A stretch of DNA of 64,000 nt, taken from NCBI GenBank assembly GCA_003279775.1, contig QCGW01000003.1, positions 1-64,000 of the forward strand, read 5' to 3'. Both the position numbers and the translations under genes were made by a program. Within the stretch, counting starts at the first letter, position 1. Each line of letters starts with the position of its first letter. Below are positions 42,678 through 51,760 of this stretch, piece after piece. Below the pieces are notes generated by a model that saw nothing but the letters and a program-made list of their open reading frames with translations, was not told where the DNA came from and did no database searches. The DNA is from Pelagibacteraceae bacterium AG-390-A23 (GTDB taxonomy: Bacteria; Pseudomonadota; Alphaproteobacteria; Pelagibacterales; Pelagibacteraceae).

Positions 42678-43817
42678 ATGATATTTGAAGCTTCAAGGGC
42701 TAAGGCCTTAAATCAATTAAATAATTTTGTTGAGAATAATCTTGGAGAATATTCAAAATTAAGAAATTTTGATTTTGGACCTGAAAAAAGATCTAATATA
42801 TCTTGCTTATCACCATACATAACTCATGGAATAATTAATGAAAAAGAAGTCATTCAGAAAGCGCTGAGTAAATTTTCTTTTTCAAAAAATGAAAAGTTTA
42901 TTCAAGAAGTTCTATGGCGAACTTATTGGAAAGGTTGGTTAGAACTTAGACCAAATGTTTGGACTGATTATCTTATCCAATTAAATCAAATCAAAAACGA
43001 ATTTAAAGATAATAAAGATTATATTGCAGCAATCGAAGGAAAAACAAAAGTAGATTGCTTTAATGAGTGGGTGAAAGAGCTTAAAGAAAACAATTATTTG
43101 CATAATCACACAAGAATGTGGTTTGCTAGTATTTGGATTTTTACTTTAGAATTGCCTTGGCAATTAGGTGCAGAATTTTTTATGCAACATCTTTATGATG
43201 GGGATGCTGCATCAAACACTCTTGGATGGCGATGGGTTGTGGGTGTTCAAACTCAAGGAAAACATTACCTTGCAAGTGAATGGAATATTAAAAAATTCAC
43301 TAACAATAGATTTCAAAATATAAAATTAAATGAAAATGCTCCTCCAAAAGTATCTGAAAAATCTTATCAAATAATTACACAGGATTTCAATAACCCACAA
43401 AAGATTGAGAATAAGAATCTTTTAATTTTTGAAAATAATCTCTCGTTTGAAATCACTGACTTTAAGGAAAACAATTTCAAGAAAATTTATTTAGTTTCTA
43501 ATAAAAATGAAAATAGAGCAATAAAACTAAGTGAAAAGTTAGTGAAATTTAAATCTCATTTAATAGAAGACCAAGTACAGAGATTAAAAAATCAATCTAT
43601 TGATTGTCAAATTATAGATATAAGTGAATTAACAAATATTGAAAATTATTACGGTTTGTATCCAACAGTAGGTGAAAATTTAGATTTTTTAAATTCTAAT
43701 AATTTAAAGATAGATTTTTTATATAGAAATCTTGATCAATTAGCTTGGCAATACTGTAATAAAGGATTTTTTAATTTTAAAAATTATATTCCCAAAATAG
43801 TTTCGACTTTTAACTAA
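42678..43817 (+). CDS. Photolyase/cryptochrome-family protein with N-terminal FAD domain
   Basis: A 379-residue protein. Residues about 5-230 match the FAD-binding helical domain of photolyases: SNISCLSPYITHGIIN near 39-54, then FIQEVLWRTYWKGW, HNHTRMWFASIWIF and GDAASNTLGWRWVVGVQTQGKHYL. The usual N-terminal antenna domain is missing. The C-terminal third (about 245-379) instead is an alpha/beta region (NLLIFENNL..., KKIYLVSNKNENRA) that might be a relocated Rossmann-like domain. The reverse of the usual order makes its activity, DNA repair or light sensing, uncertain. Last gene of a rightward run. Confidence 0.82.
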   Translation: MIFEASRAKALNQLNNFVENNLGEYSKLRNFDFGPEKRSNISCLSPYITHGIINEKEVIQKALSKFSFSKNEKFIQEVLWRTYWKGWLELRPNVWTDYLIQLNQIKNEFKDNKDYIAAIEGKTKVDCFNEWVKELKENNYLHNHTRMWFASIWIFTLELPWQLGAEFFMQHLYDGDAASNTLGWRWVVGVQTQGKHYLASEWNIKKFTNNRFQNIKLNENAPPKVSEKSYQIITQDFNNPQKIENKNLLIFENNLSFEITDFKENNFKKIYLVSNKNENRAIKLSEKLVKFKSHLIEDQVQRLKNQSIDCQIIDISELTNIENYYGLYPTVGENLDFLNSNNLKIDFLYRNLDQLAWQYCNKGFFNFKNYIPKIVSTFN

Positions 43818-44035
43818 AACCAACGAACCATCCCAATAATTCCAGCTGTTGCATAAAAAAATTGTAATAACAAAATTCCTTTATGACCACCTCTATAAGC
43901 CCAAATTCCAATTAAAATAGCTGATAAAAGCAATAGACAAAAACCAAAAAATTCTATTCCTATATTTAAAGCAACAAACAAAGAATATAATATTGCAGTT
44001 ATAACCCCTGCCCATTCAAAGATTTTATTATTCAT
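43814..44035 (-). CDS. Small hypothetical membrane protein
   Basis: A 73-residue protein with two to three hydrophobic helices (about 8-25, 30-47 and 53-70). The short turn AYRGGHKG between helices and the tail MVRWF are its only polar features. It overlaps the glutamine amidotransferase gene by 4 bases and the convergent photolyase-family gene by 4 bases. It resembles small CBU_0592-like membrane proteins, but no function is known. Confidence 0.6.
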   Translation of the reverse strand: MNNKIFEWAGVITAILYSLFVALNIGIEFFGFCLLLLSAILIGIWAYRGGHKGILLLQFFYATAGIIGMVRWF

Positions 44036-44751
44036 AAAAGTTTTTTAAAATTATTATAAAGGATTGTAGAATAGTTATTCATATCTTTCATGTTATCTTT
44101 TGCAGATTGATCAAACCTTTCTAATGCACCATTGCCAAGCTGATCTTCCAAAGCTTTTTTGTATTCCGGTACACATCCCCACTCATTGACTGTGGTATCT
44201 TTTATTTCTATATGAAATTGAATTCCATAAGCATGGTTTTGATATTTAAAGATTTGATACTTGGTGATTGGGGAAGAAGCTAATAAAGTTATATCTTTAT
44301 TATTTTCAATACCTTGAACCTCATAAGAGTGCCATTGTAAACTTTTAATCGTATTAGGAAATTTTGAAAATAATTTATCTTCATCTTTTTCATTAGAGAA
44401 ATTAATATCCATAATCCCTATTTCTGCTGGTTTGGATTTAACCACTTTTCCACCAACTACTTCTCCTAAAAGCTGACAACCTAAACAAAAACCTAAATAG
44501 GGTTTTTTTAAATTCACAACAAATTCTTTAATTGCTTTTTTTTCCTCTATTAACCAAGGATATTCTTGTTCCATATAGGTATCCATTGGACCTCCCATGC
44601 AAAACATTCCATCAAATTTACTTAAATCGTTTGGTATTTTTTCACCTTCATCTAACTCTATGGTAGTTAAGTTAAACCCATCAGCTAACATTAAATCTTT
44701 AATGTAACCTGGGTCTTCTATTTTAATATGCTGTAGTACTATTATATTCAC
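44032..44751 (-). CDS. Class I glutamine amidotransferase-like protein
   Basis: A 239-residue stand-alone amidotransferase domain. The nucleophile is Cys89 in GFCLGCQLL, the catalytic His is in GIQFHIE, and the oxyanion glycines lie in CMGGPMDT. The GMP-synthase-type GATase fold is clear, but there is no synthetase domain, so it could act as a gamma-glutamyl hydrolase or an isolated glutaminase. The start codon is GTG. It is 5 bases downstream of the DUF2256 gene and belongs to the leftward photolyase run. Confidence 0.88.
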   Translation of the reverse strand: MNIIVLQHIKIEDPGYIKDLMLADGFNLTTIELDEGEKIPNDLSKFDGMFCMGGPMDTYMEQEYPWLIEEKKAIKEFVVNLKKPYLGFCLGCQLLGEVVGGKVVKSKPAEIGIMDINFSNEKDEDKLFSKFPNTIKSLQWHSYEVQGIENNKDITLLASSPITKYQIFKYQNHAYGIQFHIEIKDTTVNEWGCVPEYKKALEDQLGNGALERFDQSAKDNMKDMNNYSTILYNNFKKLL

Positions 44752-44756
44752 TAATC

Positions 44757-44885
44757 TTAGCTTAGCTTAGAACACTTCTTGGAACAATATTTTACTCTAT
44801 CCCAATTTAACTTCCATTTTTTTCGCCAAGTAAATGGTCTTTTACAAACTGGACAAATTTTTGTTGGTAAATTTTCCTTTTTCAT
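44757..44885 (-). CDS. DUF2256 family zinc-ribbon-like protein
   Basis: A 42-residue protein. It has a CxxC pair ([10 protein letters not shown]) and a CxxxC pair (YCSKKC) around [12 protein letters not shown], which is the whole DUF2256 pattern and should bind zinc. The ATG shares its A with the photolyase TGA stop (TGATG), so translation is coupled. DUF2256 genes commonly sit beside cryptochrome/photolyase genes, but the function is unknown. Confidence 0.85.
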   Translation of the reverse strand: MKKENLPTKICPVCKRPFTWRKKWKLNWDRVKYCSKKCSKLS

Positions 44886-46375
44886 CAAATTGTATTTAGT
44901 TTAATAAATTTATCAGCTTCAGATAAAATTAATTTTTTTCTATCAGATTTCATTTTATCAAATATTCTTACCATCATCGAAAGACGAGGATTTTTTAAAA
45001 AAAATTTTCTATTTCTGTCAATAAATCTCCAATAAAGACCATCCATAGTGTTACACCACTCACCTTTTTTAAAATCCATCATTTTCATAAAATATGCAGA
45101 TCCACAGATATAAGGTTTGGTCGCAAAAATTCCTCCATCACTAAATAATCCCATCCCATAAACATTAGGAACCATCACCCAATCTGAAGAGTCTACAAAC
45201 ATTTCCATGAACCATTTGTAAACAATTGTTGGCTTAATTTCACAAAGGTTCATTATGTTCGACAAGATCATTAACCTTTCAATGTGATGTGACCAACCAT
45301 GATTAACGGCATTTTTAATTGCATAATCCAAAGGTGGAAGACCAGTGGTTCCATCGTACCAAGAATTTTTCATTTTTCTATTTTGTTTGAAAAAATTTCC
45401 AGTTTCCATTTCTTGAGAATAGGACTGATAAATTCCACGCATAAATTCTCGCCAACCAATCACCTGGCGGATGTAGCCCTCTAAAGAATTCATTCTTATT
45501 TTATTTTTTTTATGAAAATCTAAAATTTTTTGGATTAAAAATTCAGGAGTAATTAAACCTAAATTTATATAAGGACTCAATGCGCTATGGAACAAAATAT
45601 TATCTTTTTGATCAACTGCATCCTCATAATCACCAAAAAGATTAGATTTTTCTTTTATAAAAAAATTTAAAAGTTTAACTACATCTTCGTATTCTGTTGC
45701 AAACCAAAAATTATTTGTACTCCCTGGGTGATTTTTAAATTCCTTTTCAATAATAGGCTTTAATTTTTTTGTATGGCTGGTTTCATTTATTTTTGGAAAT
45801 TTAGGAATTGAAATATTTTTAGGTAATTTATTTCTGTTATCTTCATCAAAGCTCCATTTACCCCCGATTGGATTACCATCTGAACCTATCAATATTCCAG
45901 ATTTTTTTCTAACATCTTTGTAGAAATTTGCCATAAAAGGTTTTTTTGATTTTGACAAATAATTTTTAAATTCAATTCTTGAATTTAAGAACATGGGGGT
46001 TTGAACAACATTCCAATGTATTTTTTCTTTTTTTAAAAATTGTGAAATTTTTTTTTCAAAAAATTTATCCTCCACTTCAAAACTTGAAATTTCTTTTACT
46101 TTTTTTTGTGTAATTATTTTTTTTAATTTTTTTAAATAATCTTCATTAAATTCTTTATCTTCAATTTTATAATAATCTAATTTAAATTTATTTTTTCTTA
46201 ATCCATCTGCATAAGAACGCATAGAAGATAAAAATAATAAAATTTTTTGTTTGTGATGCTTTTCATAGGTGCATAAACCCTTATCTTCAGCCATAAAAAA
46301 TAGGTGGTCTTTTTTGAAGCGGTCTAGGTATTTTGTTGGAAATAATTGATTACCGAGTATAAAAAATAACTTCAT
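44885..46375 (-). CDS. FeS-BCP/(6-4) photolyase-type protein with reduced cluster ligands
   Basis: A 496-residue protein of the prokaryotic (6-4) photolyase and cryptochrome group (PhrB/CryB-like; deoxyribodipyrimidine photolyase-related domain first, FAD domain last). Strong matches are [40 protein letters not shown] and the C-terminal [13 protein letters not shown]. Relatives hold a [4Fe-4S] cluster by four cysteines. Here Cys near 378 (MNLCEIKP) and Cys near 441 (GEWCNTM) remain, while the CxxC pair is replaced by DFKKGE. An intact cluster is doubtful. It overlaps DUF2256 by one base. Confidence 0.88.
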   Translation of the reverse strand: MKLFFILGNQLFPTKYLDRFKKDHLFFMAEDKGLCTYEKHHKQKILLFLSSMRSYADGLRKNKFKLDYYKIEDKEFNEDYLKKLKKIITQKKVKEISSFEVEDKFFEKKISQFLKKEKIHWNVVQTPMFLNSRIEFKNYLSKSKKPFMANFYKDVRKKSGILIGSDGNPIGGKWSFDEDNRNKLPKNISIPKFPKINETSHTKKLKPIIEKEFKNHPGSTNNFWFATEYEDVVKLLNFFIKEKSNLFGDYEDAVDQKDNILFHSALSPYINLGLITPEFLIQKILDFHKKNKIRMNSLEGYIRQVIGWREFMRGIYQSYSQEMETGNFFKQNRKMKNSWYDGTTGLPPLDYAIKNAVNHGWSHHIERLMILSNIMNLCEIKPTIVYKWFMEMFVDSSDWVMVPNVYGMGLFSDGGIFATKPYICGSAYFMKMMDFKKGEWCNTMDGLYWRFIDRNRKFFLKNPRLSMMVRIFDKMKSDRKKLILSEADKFIKLNTI

Positions 46376-46402
46376 AGTTAAATATAACTAATAAAATTTT
46401 TT

Positions 46403-47113
46403 ATGTCAGAAAAATATGTAATTTTTGGTGCGACAGGTTCTATTGGATCAAGTTTAGCAGAACAATTAAAAAACTCTGTAAACGATATTCATTTAGTTGG
46501 AAGAAATGAAAGTGAACTTAGTTCTATCTCTGAAAAACTTGGATGCTCACATACCGTTGTAGATGTTTTAGAGGATGGGTTTATAGAAAAAGTTAAATCA
46601 GATATTTCTGAAATTAAAGGCCTAGCTTATTGTGTTGGTTCAATTGATTTGAAACCATTAAGAATGGTAAATGAACAAGACTTTAAGAAATGCATGAAAC
46701 TTAATCTTTATTCTGCTGTAGAAGCTATTAAAGGATTTCAAGAAAGTTTAAAAAAAAATAAAGGTTCGATAGTATTATTTTCGACCGTTGCCGCTCAAAG
46801 AGGTTTTACTAACCATGCAATCATAGCCTCAGCAAAAGCTGCTGTTGAAGGATTGACGGTTTCTCTTGCAGCAGAATTTGCTCCAAACATACGAGTAAAT
46901 TGTGTGGCACCAAGTTTAACAAAATCTAAAATAGCAGAACCAATGTTAAAAAATACTGCTATAGCTGAAGGTATTGCAAAAGCACATCCTCTTAAAAGAT
47001 TAGGCGAAGGAAAAGACTCTGCTGCTCTTGCTAAATTCTTACTAACAGAAGATAGTTCTTGGGTTACAGGCCAAATAATTGCTGTAGATGGTGGTAGATC
47101 TAAACTTTCATAA
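46403..47113 (+). CDS. Short-chain dehydrogenase/reductase without the catalytic tyrosine
   Basis: A 236-residue SDR-fold protein. The cofactor motif is FGATGSIGSSL (8-18). The usual Ser is present (SIVLFSTVAA), but the Tyr of YxxxK is replaced by Ile in HAIIASAK. The substitution may reflect a subfamily with a different mechanism or a non-catalytic role. The C terminus has the typical WVTGQIIAVDGG. It is divergent from the photolyase and near the PQQ-type dehydrogenase. Confidence 0.88.
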   Translation: MSEKYVIFGATGSIGSSLAEQLKNSVNDIHLVGRNESELSSISEKLGCSHTVVDVLEDGFIEKVKSDISEIKGLAYCVGSIDLKPLRMVNEQDFKKCMKLNLYSAVEAIKGFQESLKKNKGSIVLFSTVAAQRGFTNHAIIASAKAAVEGLTVSLAAEFAPNIRVNCVAPSLTKSKIAEPMLKNTAIAEGIAKAHPLKRLGEGKDSAALAKFLLTEDSSWVTGQIIAVDGGRSKLS

Positions 47114-47114
47114 A

Positions 47115-48182
47115 GTGGTCAAATATTTTATATCGATATTTTTCTTTTTAATATTTTCATCGAAAAGTTTTTCTGAAAATTTTACTTTTAAAAAATTAGT
47201 AGATTTAAACGAGCCATGGGGATCGTCTTTTATAAATAATGAGGAGTTAATTATCACTGAAAAAACTGGAAAAATAAAAATAGTAAATATTATCTCTGAA
47301 GAAGTTTATGAAGTTGAACATAACTTAAATTATTTTGTTCACGGACAAGGAGGTTTATTGGATATTATTTACCAAGATAATTACTTATGGATTTCTTATT
47401 CAGAAAATAGAGGGGATCGGAAAACTAGTACATCAATTGCAAAAGCTAAATTAAATAAAAATAATTTAAATTTCAAAAATATATTTCAAGCTGAACCACC
47501 AATAGAATCTGGTTATCATTTCGGTTCAAGACTAGCTATAAAAGACAATTATCTTTTTGCTTCTGCTGGTGAAAGAGGTGGTGGTATGATTGCTCAAGAT
47601 CCGACAAATCATCCTGGAAGTATTATCAGAATTTATTTAGATGGTAGTATTCCAAAAGATAATCCTAAGTTTGAAGGTAAATCAAATTGGTTACCAGAAA
47701 TTTATCAAATTGGTGTTCGTAATCCTCAAGGCTTAACCTATTCCTCTTTTGATGGAAAGATTTATGCAAGCAACCATGGTGCAAAAGGTGGTGATTGGTT
47801 TGGTGAAATAAAAAAAGGAGAAAATTATGGTTGGAAAATTTTAGGTTGGGGTGGAACAAATTATTCAGGCTCAAAGATTGGACCTAAATGGAAACCAGGC
47901 TTTACCAAAGCAATCCAATACTGGGTACCTTCAATAGCAGCAAGTGCTATAACTATTTATAAGGGAAAAGAATTTAGTGAATGGAATGGCGAAGCGTTAA
48001 TTACTTCTTTAAAAGATAAATCAATGAGAAAATTAAACTTTAAAAATTCATCTAAGATTCAAGAAACAATTATTTTCAAAGATAAAATTGGAAGAATAAG
48101 AGATATACAAGTTCACCCAGTTAATGGAAAAATATATTTTCTTGCGGGAAACAGTTTATGGTTAATGGAGAAAAAAAAATAA
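47115..48182 (+). CDS. PQQ-dependent sugar dehydrogenase-like protein (GSDH/YliI family)
   Basis: An exported beta-propeller of about 355 residues. From the GTG at 47115 it begins MVKYFISIFFFLIFSSKSFS, a plausible signal peptide, so this start is preferred over an ATG at 47088 that reaches into the SDR gene. Family signatures are LNEPWGSSFI near the start, GYHFGSRLAI with the active-site His, VRNPQGLTY, and NYGWKILGWGG. YliI-type enzymes oxidise aldose sugars in the periplasm with PQQ. Whether this organism has PQQ is not seen in the window. Confidence 0.85.
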   Translation: MVKYFISIFFFLIFSSKSFSENFTFKKLVDLNEPWGSSFINNEELIITEKTGKIKIVNIISEEVYEVEHNLNYFVHGQGGLLDIIYQDNYLWISYSENRGDRKTSTSIAKAKLNKNNLNFKNIFQAEPPIESGYHFGSRLAIKDNYLFASAGERGGGMIAQDPTNHPGSIIRIYLDGSIPKDNPKFEGKSNWLPEIYQIGVRNPQGLTYSSFDGKIYASNHGAKGGDWFGEIKKGENYGWKILGWGGTNYSGSKIGPKWKPGFTKAIQYWVPSIAASAITIYKGKEFSEWNGEALITSLKDKSMRKLNFKNSSKIQETIIFKDKIGRIRDIQVHPVNGKIYFLAGNSLWLMEKKK

Positions 48183-48183
48183 T

Positions 48184-49167
48184 ATGAAAGAAAGACCTTA
48201 TCATCATTTACCTGATGGCAGTTTCAGAAATCCAAAAGGATCTCCAGTAATAATATCCAGATCAGGAAAATTTTCTTATAGAACTTTCAGTAAATTAAGA
48301 AAAAAAGTTGATTTATCTTATCCAAAAGAACATGTGATTGAAAAAGAAAAAGTATTAGCTGATTTAGAAAAATATAAAGATAATGATTATATTGCTTGGA
48401 TAGGTCACGCGACATATCTTATAAAATTAGGTGGAACTACAATTATAACAGATCCTGTATTTTCAAAGAATGCTGGACCACTAATCTTTGGTCCAAAAAG
48501 ATTTACTGATCCTGCAATAAAATTAAATGAGATACCTAAAACGGATATATTTTTACTCACTCATAATCATTACGATCATCAGGACATGTCAACAATTAGA
48601 AATTTTCCTTTTAAGAGTGCAAAAGTATTAACACCACTAAATCTTGGTAAATATTTTAAAGGATATAAAGATGTAAATGAAATGGATTGGTATGATAAAA
48701 TAATTATAAATGAGAATTTGAAAATTTCTTTACTTCCTGCAGTTCATTGGTCAAAGAGAAGTTTAACAGACACTAATAAAACTTTGTGGGGTAACTTTCT
48801 TATAGAATATAAAAATAAAAAAATTTTATTTGCATGTGACACTGGATATGGAGAAATCTACAAAGAACTAGGAAAAAAATATGGTCCTATAGATCTAACA
48901 ATGATTAATATTGGGGCTTATAATTTCAAACCAATGTTTAATAAAACTATTTATCATACTACACCAGAAGAAGCCTTGAATGTTGCACAGGATCTAAAAA
49001 GTAAAAAAGTATTGGGAATGCATTGGGGAACATTTGTTTTATCATTAGAGCCAATAATGGAACCTCCAGTGAGATTTAAAGATAGTGCTGAAAAATATGG
49101 ATTTGATAAAGAAGATGCAATTATTTTTAAAATTGGAGAAGTTAGCCCTTTAGACAAAATTTTATAA
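48184..49167 (+). CDS. MBL-fold metallo-hydrolase (NAPE-PLD-like)
   Basis: A 327-residue metallo-beta-lactamase-fold hydrolase. The metal motif THNHYDHQD (HxHxDH) and the preceding AWIGHATYLIKLGGTTIITDPVFS are typical of the N-acyl-phosphatidylethanolamine phospholipase D-like and UlaG-like branch. Later histidines (AVHWSKR and MHWGTF) complete the metal site. The substrate in bacteria is unknown, probably a lipid or phosphodiester. It starts 1 base after the PQQ-type gene and converges with the AEC carrier gene with a 6-base overlap. Confidence 0.88.
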   Translation: MKERPYHHLPDGSFRNPKGSPVIISRSGKFSYRTFSKLRKKVDLSYPKEHVIEKEKVLADLEKYKDNDYIAWIGHATYLIKLGGTTIITDPVFSKNAGPLIFGPKRFTDPAIKLNEIPKTDIFLLTHNHYDHQDMSTIRNFPFKSAKVLTPLNLGKYFKGYKDVNEMDWYDKIIINENLKISLLPAVHWSKRSLTDTNKTLWGNFLIEYKNKKILFACDTGYGEIYKELGKKYGPIDLTMINIGAYNFKPMFNKTIYHTTPEEALNVAQDLKSKKVLGMHWGTFVLSLEPIMEPPVRFKDSAEKYGFDKEDAIIFKIGEVSPLDKIL

Positions 49168-50088
49168 TGTCAAATATTGAATTGCAAAGAATATTGTAAC
49201 CACAGAAGCTAAAGTAGAAATAAATAAAGCTTTTACAATATTTTCTGGATTTACATTATAAGCTGAGCATAAAACTATAGCTGTATGTCCACATGGTGCT
49301 ACACTAACAAAAAAAGCACCTGGGATTTTCTCAGGCATACCCGCATCAAAAAGTACAAACCCAATTAATAACAGTGCAATAGGTGAAATAATTAATTTTA
49401 AGATAGAAATAGTTGCTGTGATCTTATTTAGAACTTTACTGCTATAAAAAGATAAAGTTATTCCAATTGCAAAAAGGCCAACGGGTGAAACACAAGCTGC
49501 TAATACTGAAAGTGTATAATCAATCGGTGTATCAAAAATATCTATATTTAATGAAAAGAGCAAAACCCCAATCAAAATAGACATTATCATTGGATTTAAA
49601 AAAAGATTCCTTAAAAATACTGATACTCGAATATTTTTTTTGGTAGTAAGTTCTAAAAAAAAAGTAATTACTGATAATAAAATTATACCGTCCATTAATA
49701 TTATACTTGTTACTTGAGTTATAACTTCTGTTCCAAAATAAATTTTTGTAATTGGCAATAATAAAGTCACATGATTTGATAATGCTACCATTAACGACCA
49801 AATAATTGACTCCTGAACAGGTCGTTTAAAAAAATTAGATGTAATCAAAAAAGTTATAAGGCCTAGGCTGCCTTGCATTAAAAAGTAAGAAATTATTTGT
49901 TTTAAATCGATTTGTCCAATTTCACTTTGAGCAACAAACTTAATTATTAGTGCTGGAACAGCAATATAGAACAAAAATAAATTTAAAACTTTTGCATGGC
50001 TTAAATCAAAAATTTTGATCCTACCAAAAATGAAACCCAATACTGTTATAAAAATAAAAGGTGTTAATCCAAAGAAAATTTGAAGCAT
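49162..50088 (-). CDS. AEC family transporter (auxin efflux carrier type)
   Basis: Inner-membrane carrier of 308 residues with about ten predicted helices in two halves. The N-terminal half contains GFIFGRIKIFDL and LNLFLFYIAVPALI, and the second half ends with PCGHTAIVLCSAYNVNPENIVKALFISTLAS, both AEC hallmarks. Bacterial AEC members move organic acids such as malate. It reads the same way as the dioxygenase gene just upstream (gap 4). Confidence 0.88.
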   Translation of the reverse strand: MLQIFFGLTPFIFITVLGFIFGRIKIFDLSHAKVLNLFLFYIAVPALIIKFVAQSEIGQIDLKQIISYFLMQGSLGLITFLITSNFFKRPVQESIIWSLMVALSNHVTLLLPITKIYFGTEVITQVTSIILMDGIILLSVITFFLELTTKKNIRVSVFLRNLFLNPMIMSILIGVLLFSLNIDIFDTPIDYTLSVLAACVSPVGLFAIGITLSFYSSKVLNKITATISILKLIISPIALLLIGFVLFDAGMPEKIPGAFFVSVAPCGHTAIVLCSAYNVNPENIVKALFISTLASVVTIFFAIQYLTL

Positions 50089-50092
50089 AAGG

Positions 50093-50884
50093 TTATTTAA
50101 TTGTTATTCTATGCATTATTCTATTTCCTTTAAAAGGTGTTGCTTGATGAAGCATAGATCTATTATCCCATATAGCCAATTGATTTTTTTCCCAAGGCAA
50201 TGAAAATTGAAACTTCTTCTTAATTTGATGGTTAAATAAAAATTTTTTTAACTTTTCTTGATTTTTTATCTTTGAGCTAAAACCAACAAAATGTCCTGGA
50301 CTGCAATAAATAGAATAATTTGTGCTGATTTTCCTAATTATTTTATGTGAAGATTTAAGTTCTTTAATATTTTTTCCTTTTTCTTTTACTCTTTCTTTTG
50401 TTGTAACCGAGATTGGACCCTCAGAGGAATATTTACCTATAATATTTTTAAATTTTCTTTTTATTGGACTTGGTAATTCTTTATAAGCAAGATATTGAGA
50501 ACAAAATTCTGTATTAGCTTTTCCTTTTTTTGGCACAAGTTTAGAAAGCAACATTGTAAATCTTGGTGGCTTTTGTGTATAAATTGAGTCAGTATGAAAT
50601 TGCTCACCAAAACTTGGTCCTTTATCAGTTGATTTTCTTTGTACTACCGTAATTTGTGGAAATTTCTTATTTAAACCTTTCAATCTTGGATAATTGGCTA
50701 ATTTTCCAAAATACTTCGCAAACTTTATATAAAGTTTAGAGGTTAAATTTTGTTTCTTAAAATATAACATTCCATATTTATTCAGTGCTTTTTTAATTTG
50801 AAAAAAATCTTTATTTGTAATTTCTTTTAAATTTACAATTACTTCTGCCCCAATATTTTTTTTATTTGGAATTATTTTTAACAT
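50093..50884 (-). CDS. TauD/TfdA-family 2-oxoglutarate dioxygenase
   Basis: Fe(II)/2-oxoglutarate oxygenase of 263 residues. The iron ligands are His97 and Asp99 (FHTDS) and the distal His in NRSMLHQATPF near the C terminus; the following arginine for 2-oxoglutarate is in NRIMHRIT. Family members release sulfite from taurine or split ether or aromatic acids. The substrate is not predictable. It overlaps the dehalogenase-like gene upstream by 23 bases and is followed by the AEC carrier, an uptake-and-oxidation trio. Confidence 0.88.
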   Translation of the reverse strand: MLKIIPNKKNIGAEVIVNLKEITNKDFFQIKKALNKYGMLYFKKQNLTSKLYIKFAKYFGKLANYPRLKGLNKKFPQITVVQRKSTDKGPSFGEQFHTDSIYTQKPPRFTMLLSKLVPKKGKANTEFCSQYLAYKELPSPIKRKFKNIIGKYSSEGPISVTTKERVKEKGKNIKELKSSHKIIRKISTNYSIYCSPGHFVGFSSKIKNQEKLKKFLFNHQIKKKFQFSLPWEKNQLAIWDNRSMLHQATPFKGNRIMHRITIK

Positions 50885-51749
50885 TTTTTAAAAAAAAATT
50901 TTTTAAGTGATTAATCGTTTGTTTAGGACTTTCCTCTGGAATGAAATGATCTGAATTAATTTCTGCTCCATAAACTTTTTTGTTTGTGTATTTTTGCCAA
51001 ATTTTAACTGATTTAAATTGCGTTCCAACAACTCCTCTTTTTCCCCACAAAACTTGTATGGGAATGTTTAATTTTTTTTTCCGATCTTTTTTGTCATGCA
51101 CTAAATCTATAGTCGCTGCAGCTCTGTAATCTTCACAGGTTGCATGAATTCTTTTTTTTTGTTTAAAGGCTCTTAAATACTCATCTTCAACTCTTCCAAC
51201 CGCAAGTTTGGATGACCTATTAAAACGACTTTTTAACCATCTTTTAGGATCTGCCATAATCATTTTCTCTGGGAGAGGTGCTGGCTGTATTAAATAAAAC
51301 CAATGAAAGTATCCTTTTGCAAATTTCATATCTGTATGCTCGTACATATCAAGAGTTGGACAAATATCTAATACACTTAAGGCCATTATTTTATTTCTAT
51401 AATCTCTTGCCATTCTGTGTGCAACTCTTCCGCCCCTATCATGTCCAGCAACAAAAAATTTTTTAAAATTTAATTTATTCATCAACTGAACCATATCTTT
51501 TGCCATCTCTCTTTTAGAATAATTTTTATGATTAGTTCCACCAGGCAAAACTAAACTGTCCCCATATCCTCTGAGATCAGCAACTATTACTGTGAAATAT
51601 TTACTAAGTTCAGGGGCAGTCTTGTGCCACATTACATGTGATTGTGGATATCCGTGAAGTAGCAACAAAGGAGGACCGTTACCTTTAAATCTACAAAATA
51701 TTTTACCCTTGTTTACCTTAACAAATTTTTTTTTAAATTCCTTGAACAT
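50862..51749 (-). CDS. Alpha/beta hydrolase, haloacetate dehalogenase-like
   Basis: A 295-residue hydrolase closely resembling fluoroacetate dehalogenases. The nucleophile Asp104 lies in GHDRGGR, with Arg105 and Arg108 for the carboxylate, Asp128 (SVLDIC) 24 residues later, the His149-Trp150 halide-pocket pair in YFHWFYL, and the catalytic His in DHFIPEE (near 268). The Tyr of the halide pocket (EDYRA then GAY in characterised enzymes) is Thr213 here. It may hydrolyse a haloacid or be an epoxide-hydrolase-like relative. It leads the run with the dioxygenase and AEC carrier. Confidence 0.85.
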   Translation of the reverse strand: MFKEFKKKFVKVNKGKIFCRFKGNGPPLLLLHGYPQSHVMWHKTAPELSKYFTVIVADLRGYGDSLVLPGGTNHKNYSKREMAKDMVQLMNKLNFKKFFVAGHDRGGRVAHRMARDYRNKIMALSVLDICPTLDMYEHTDMKFAKGYFHWFYLIQPAPLPEKMIMADPKRWLKSRFNRSSKLAVGRVEDEYLRAFKQKKRIHATCEDYRAAATIDLVHDKKDRKKKLNIPIQVLWGKRGVVGTQFKSVKIWQKYTNKKVYGAEINSDHFIPEESPKQTINHLKNFFLKNVKNNSK

Positions 51750-51760
51750 GATTAAACTAT

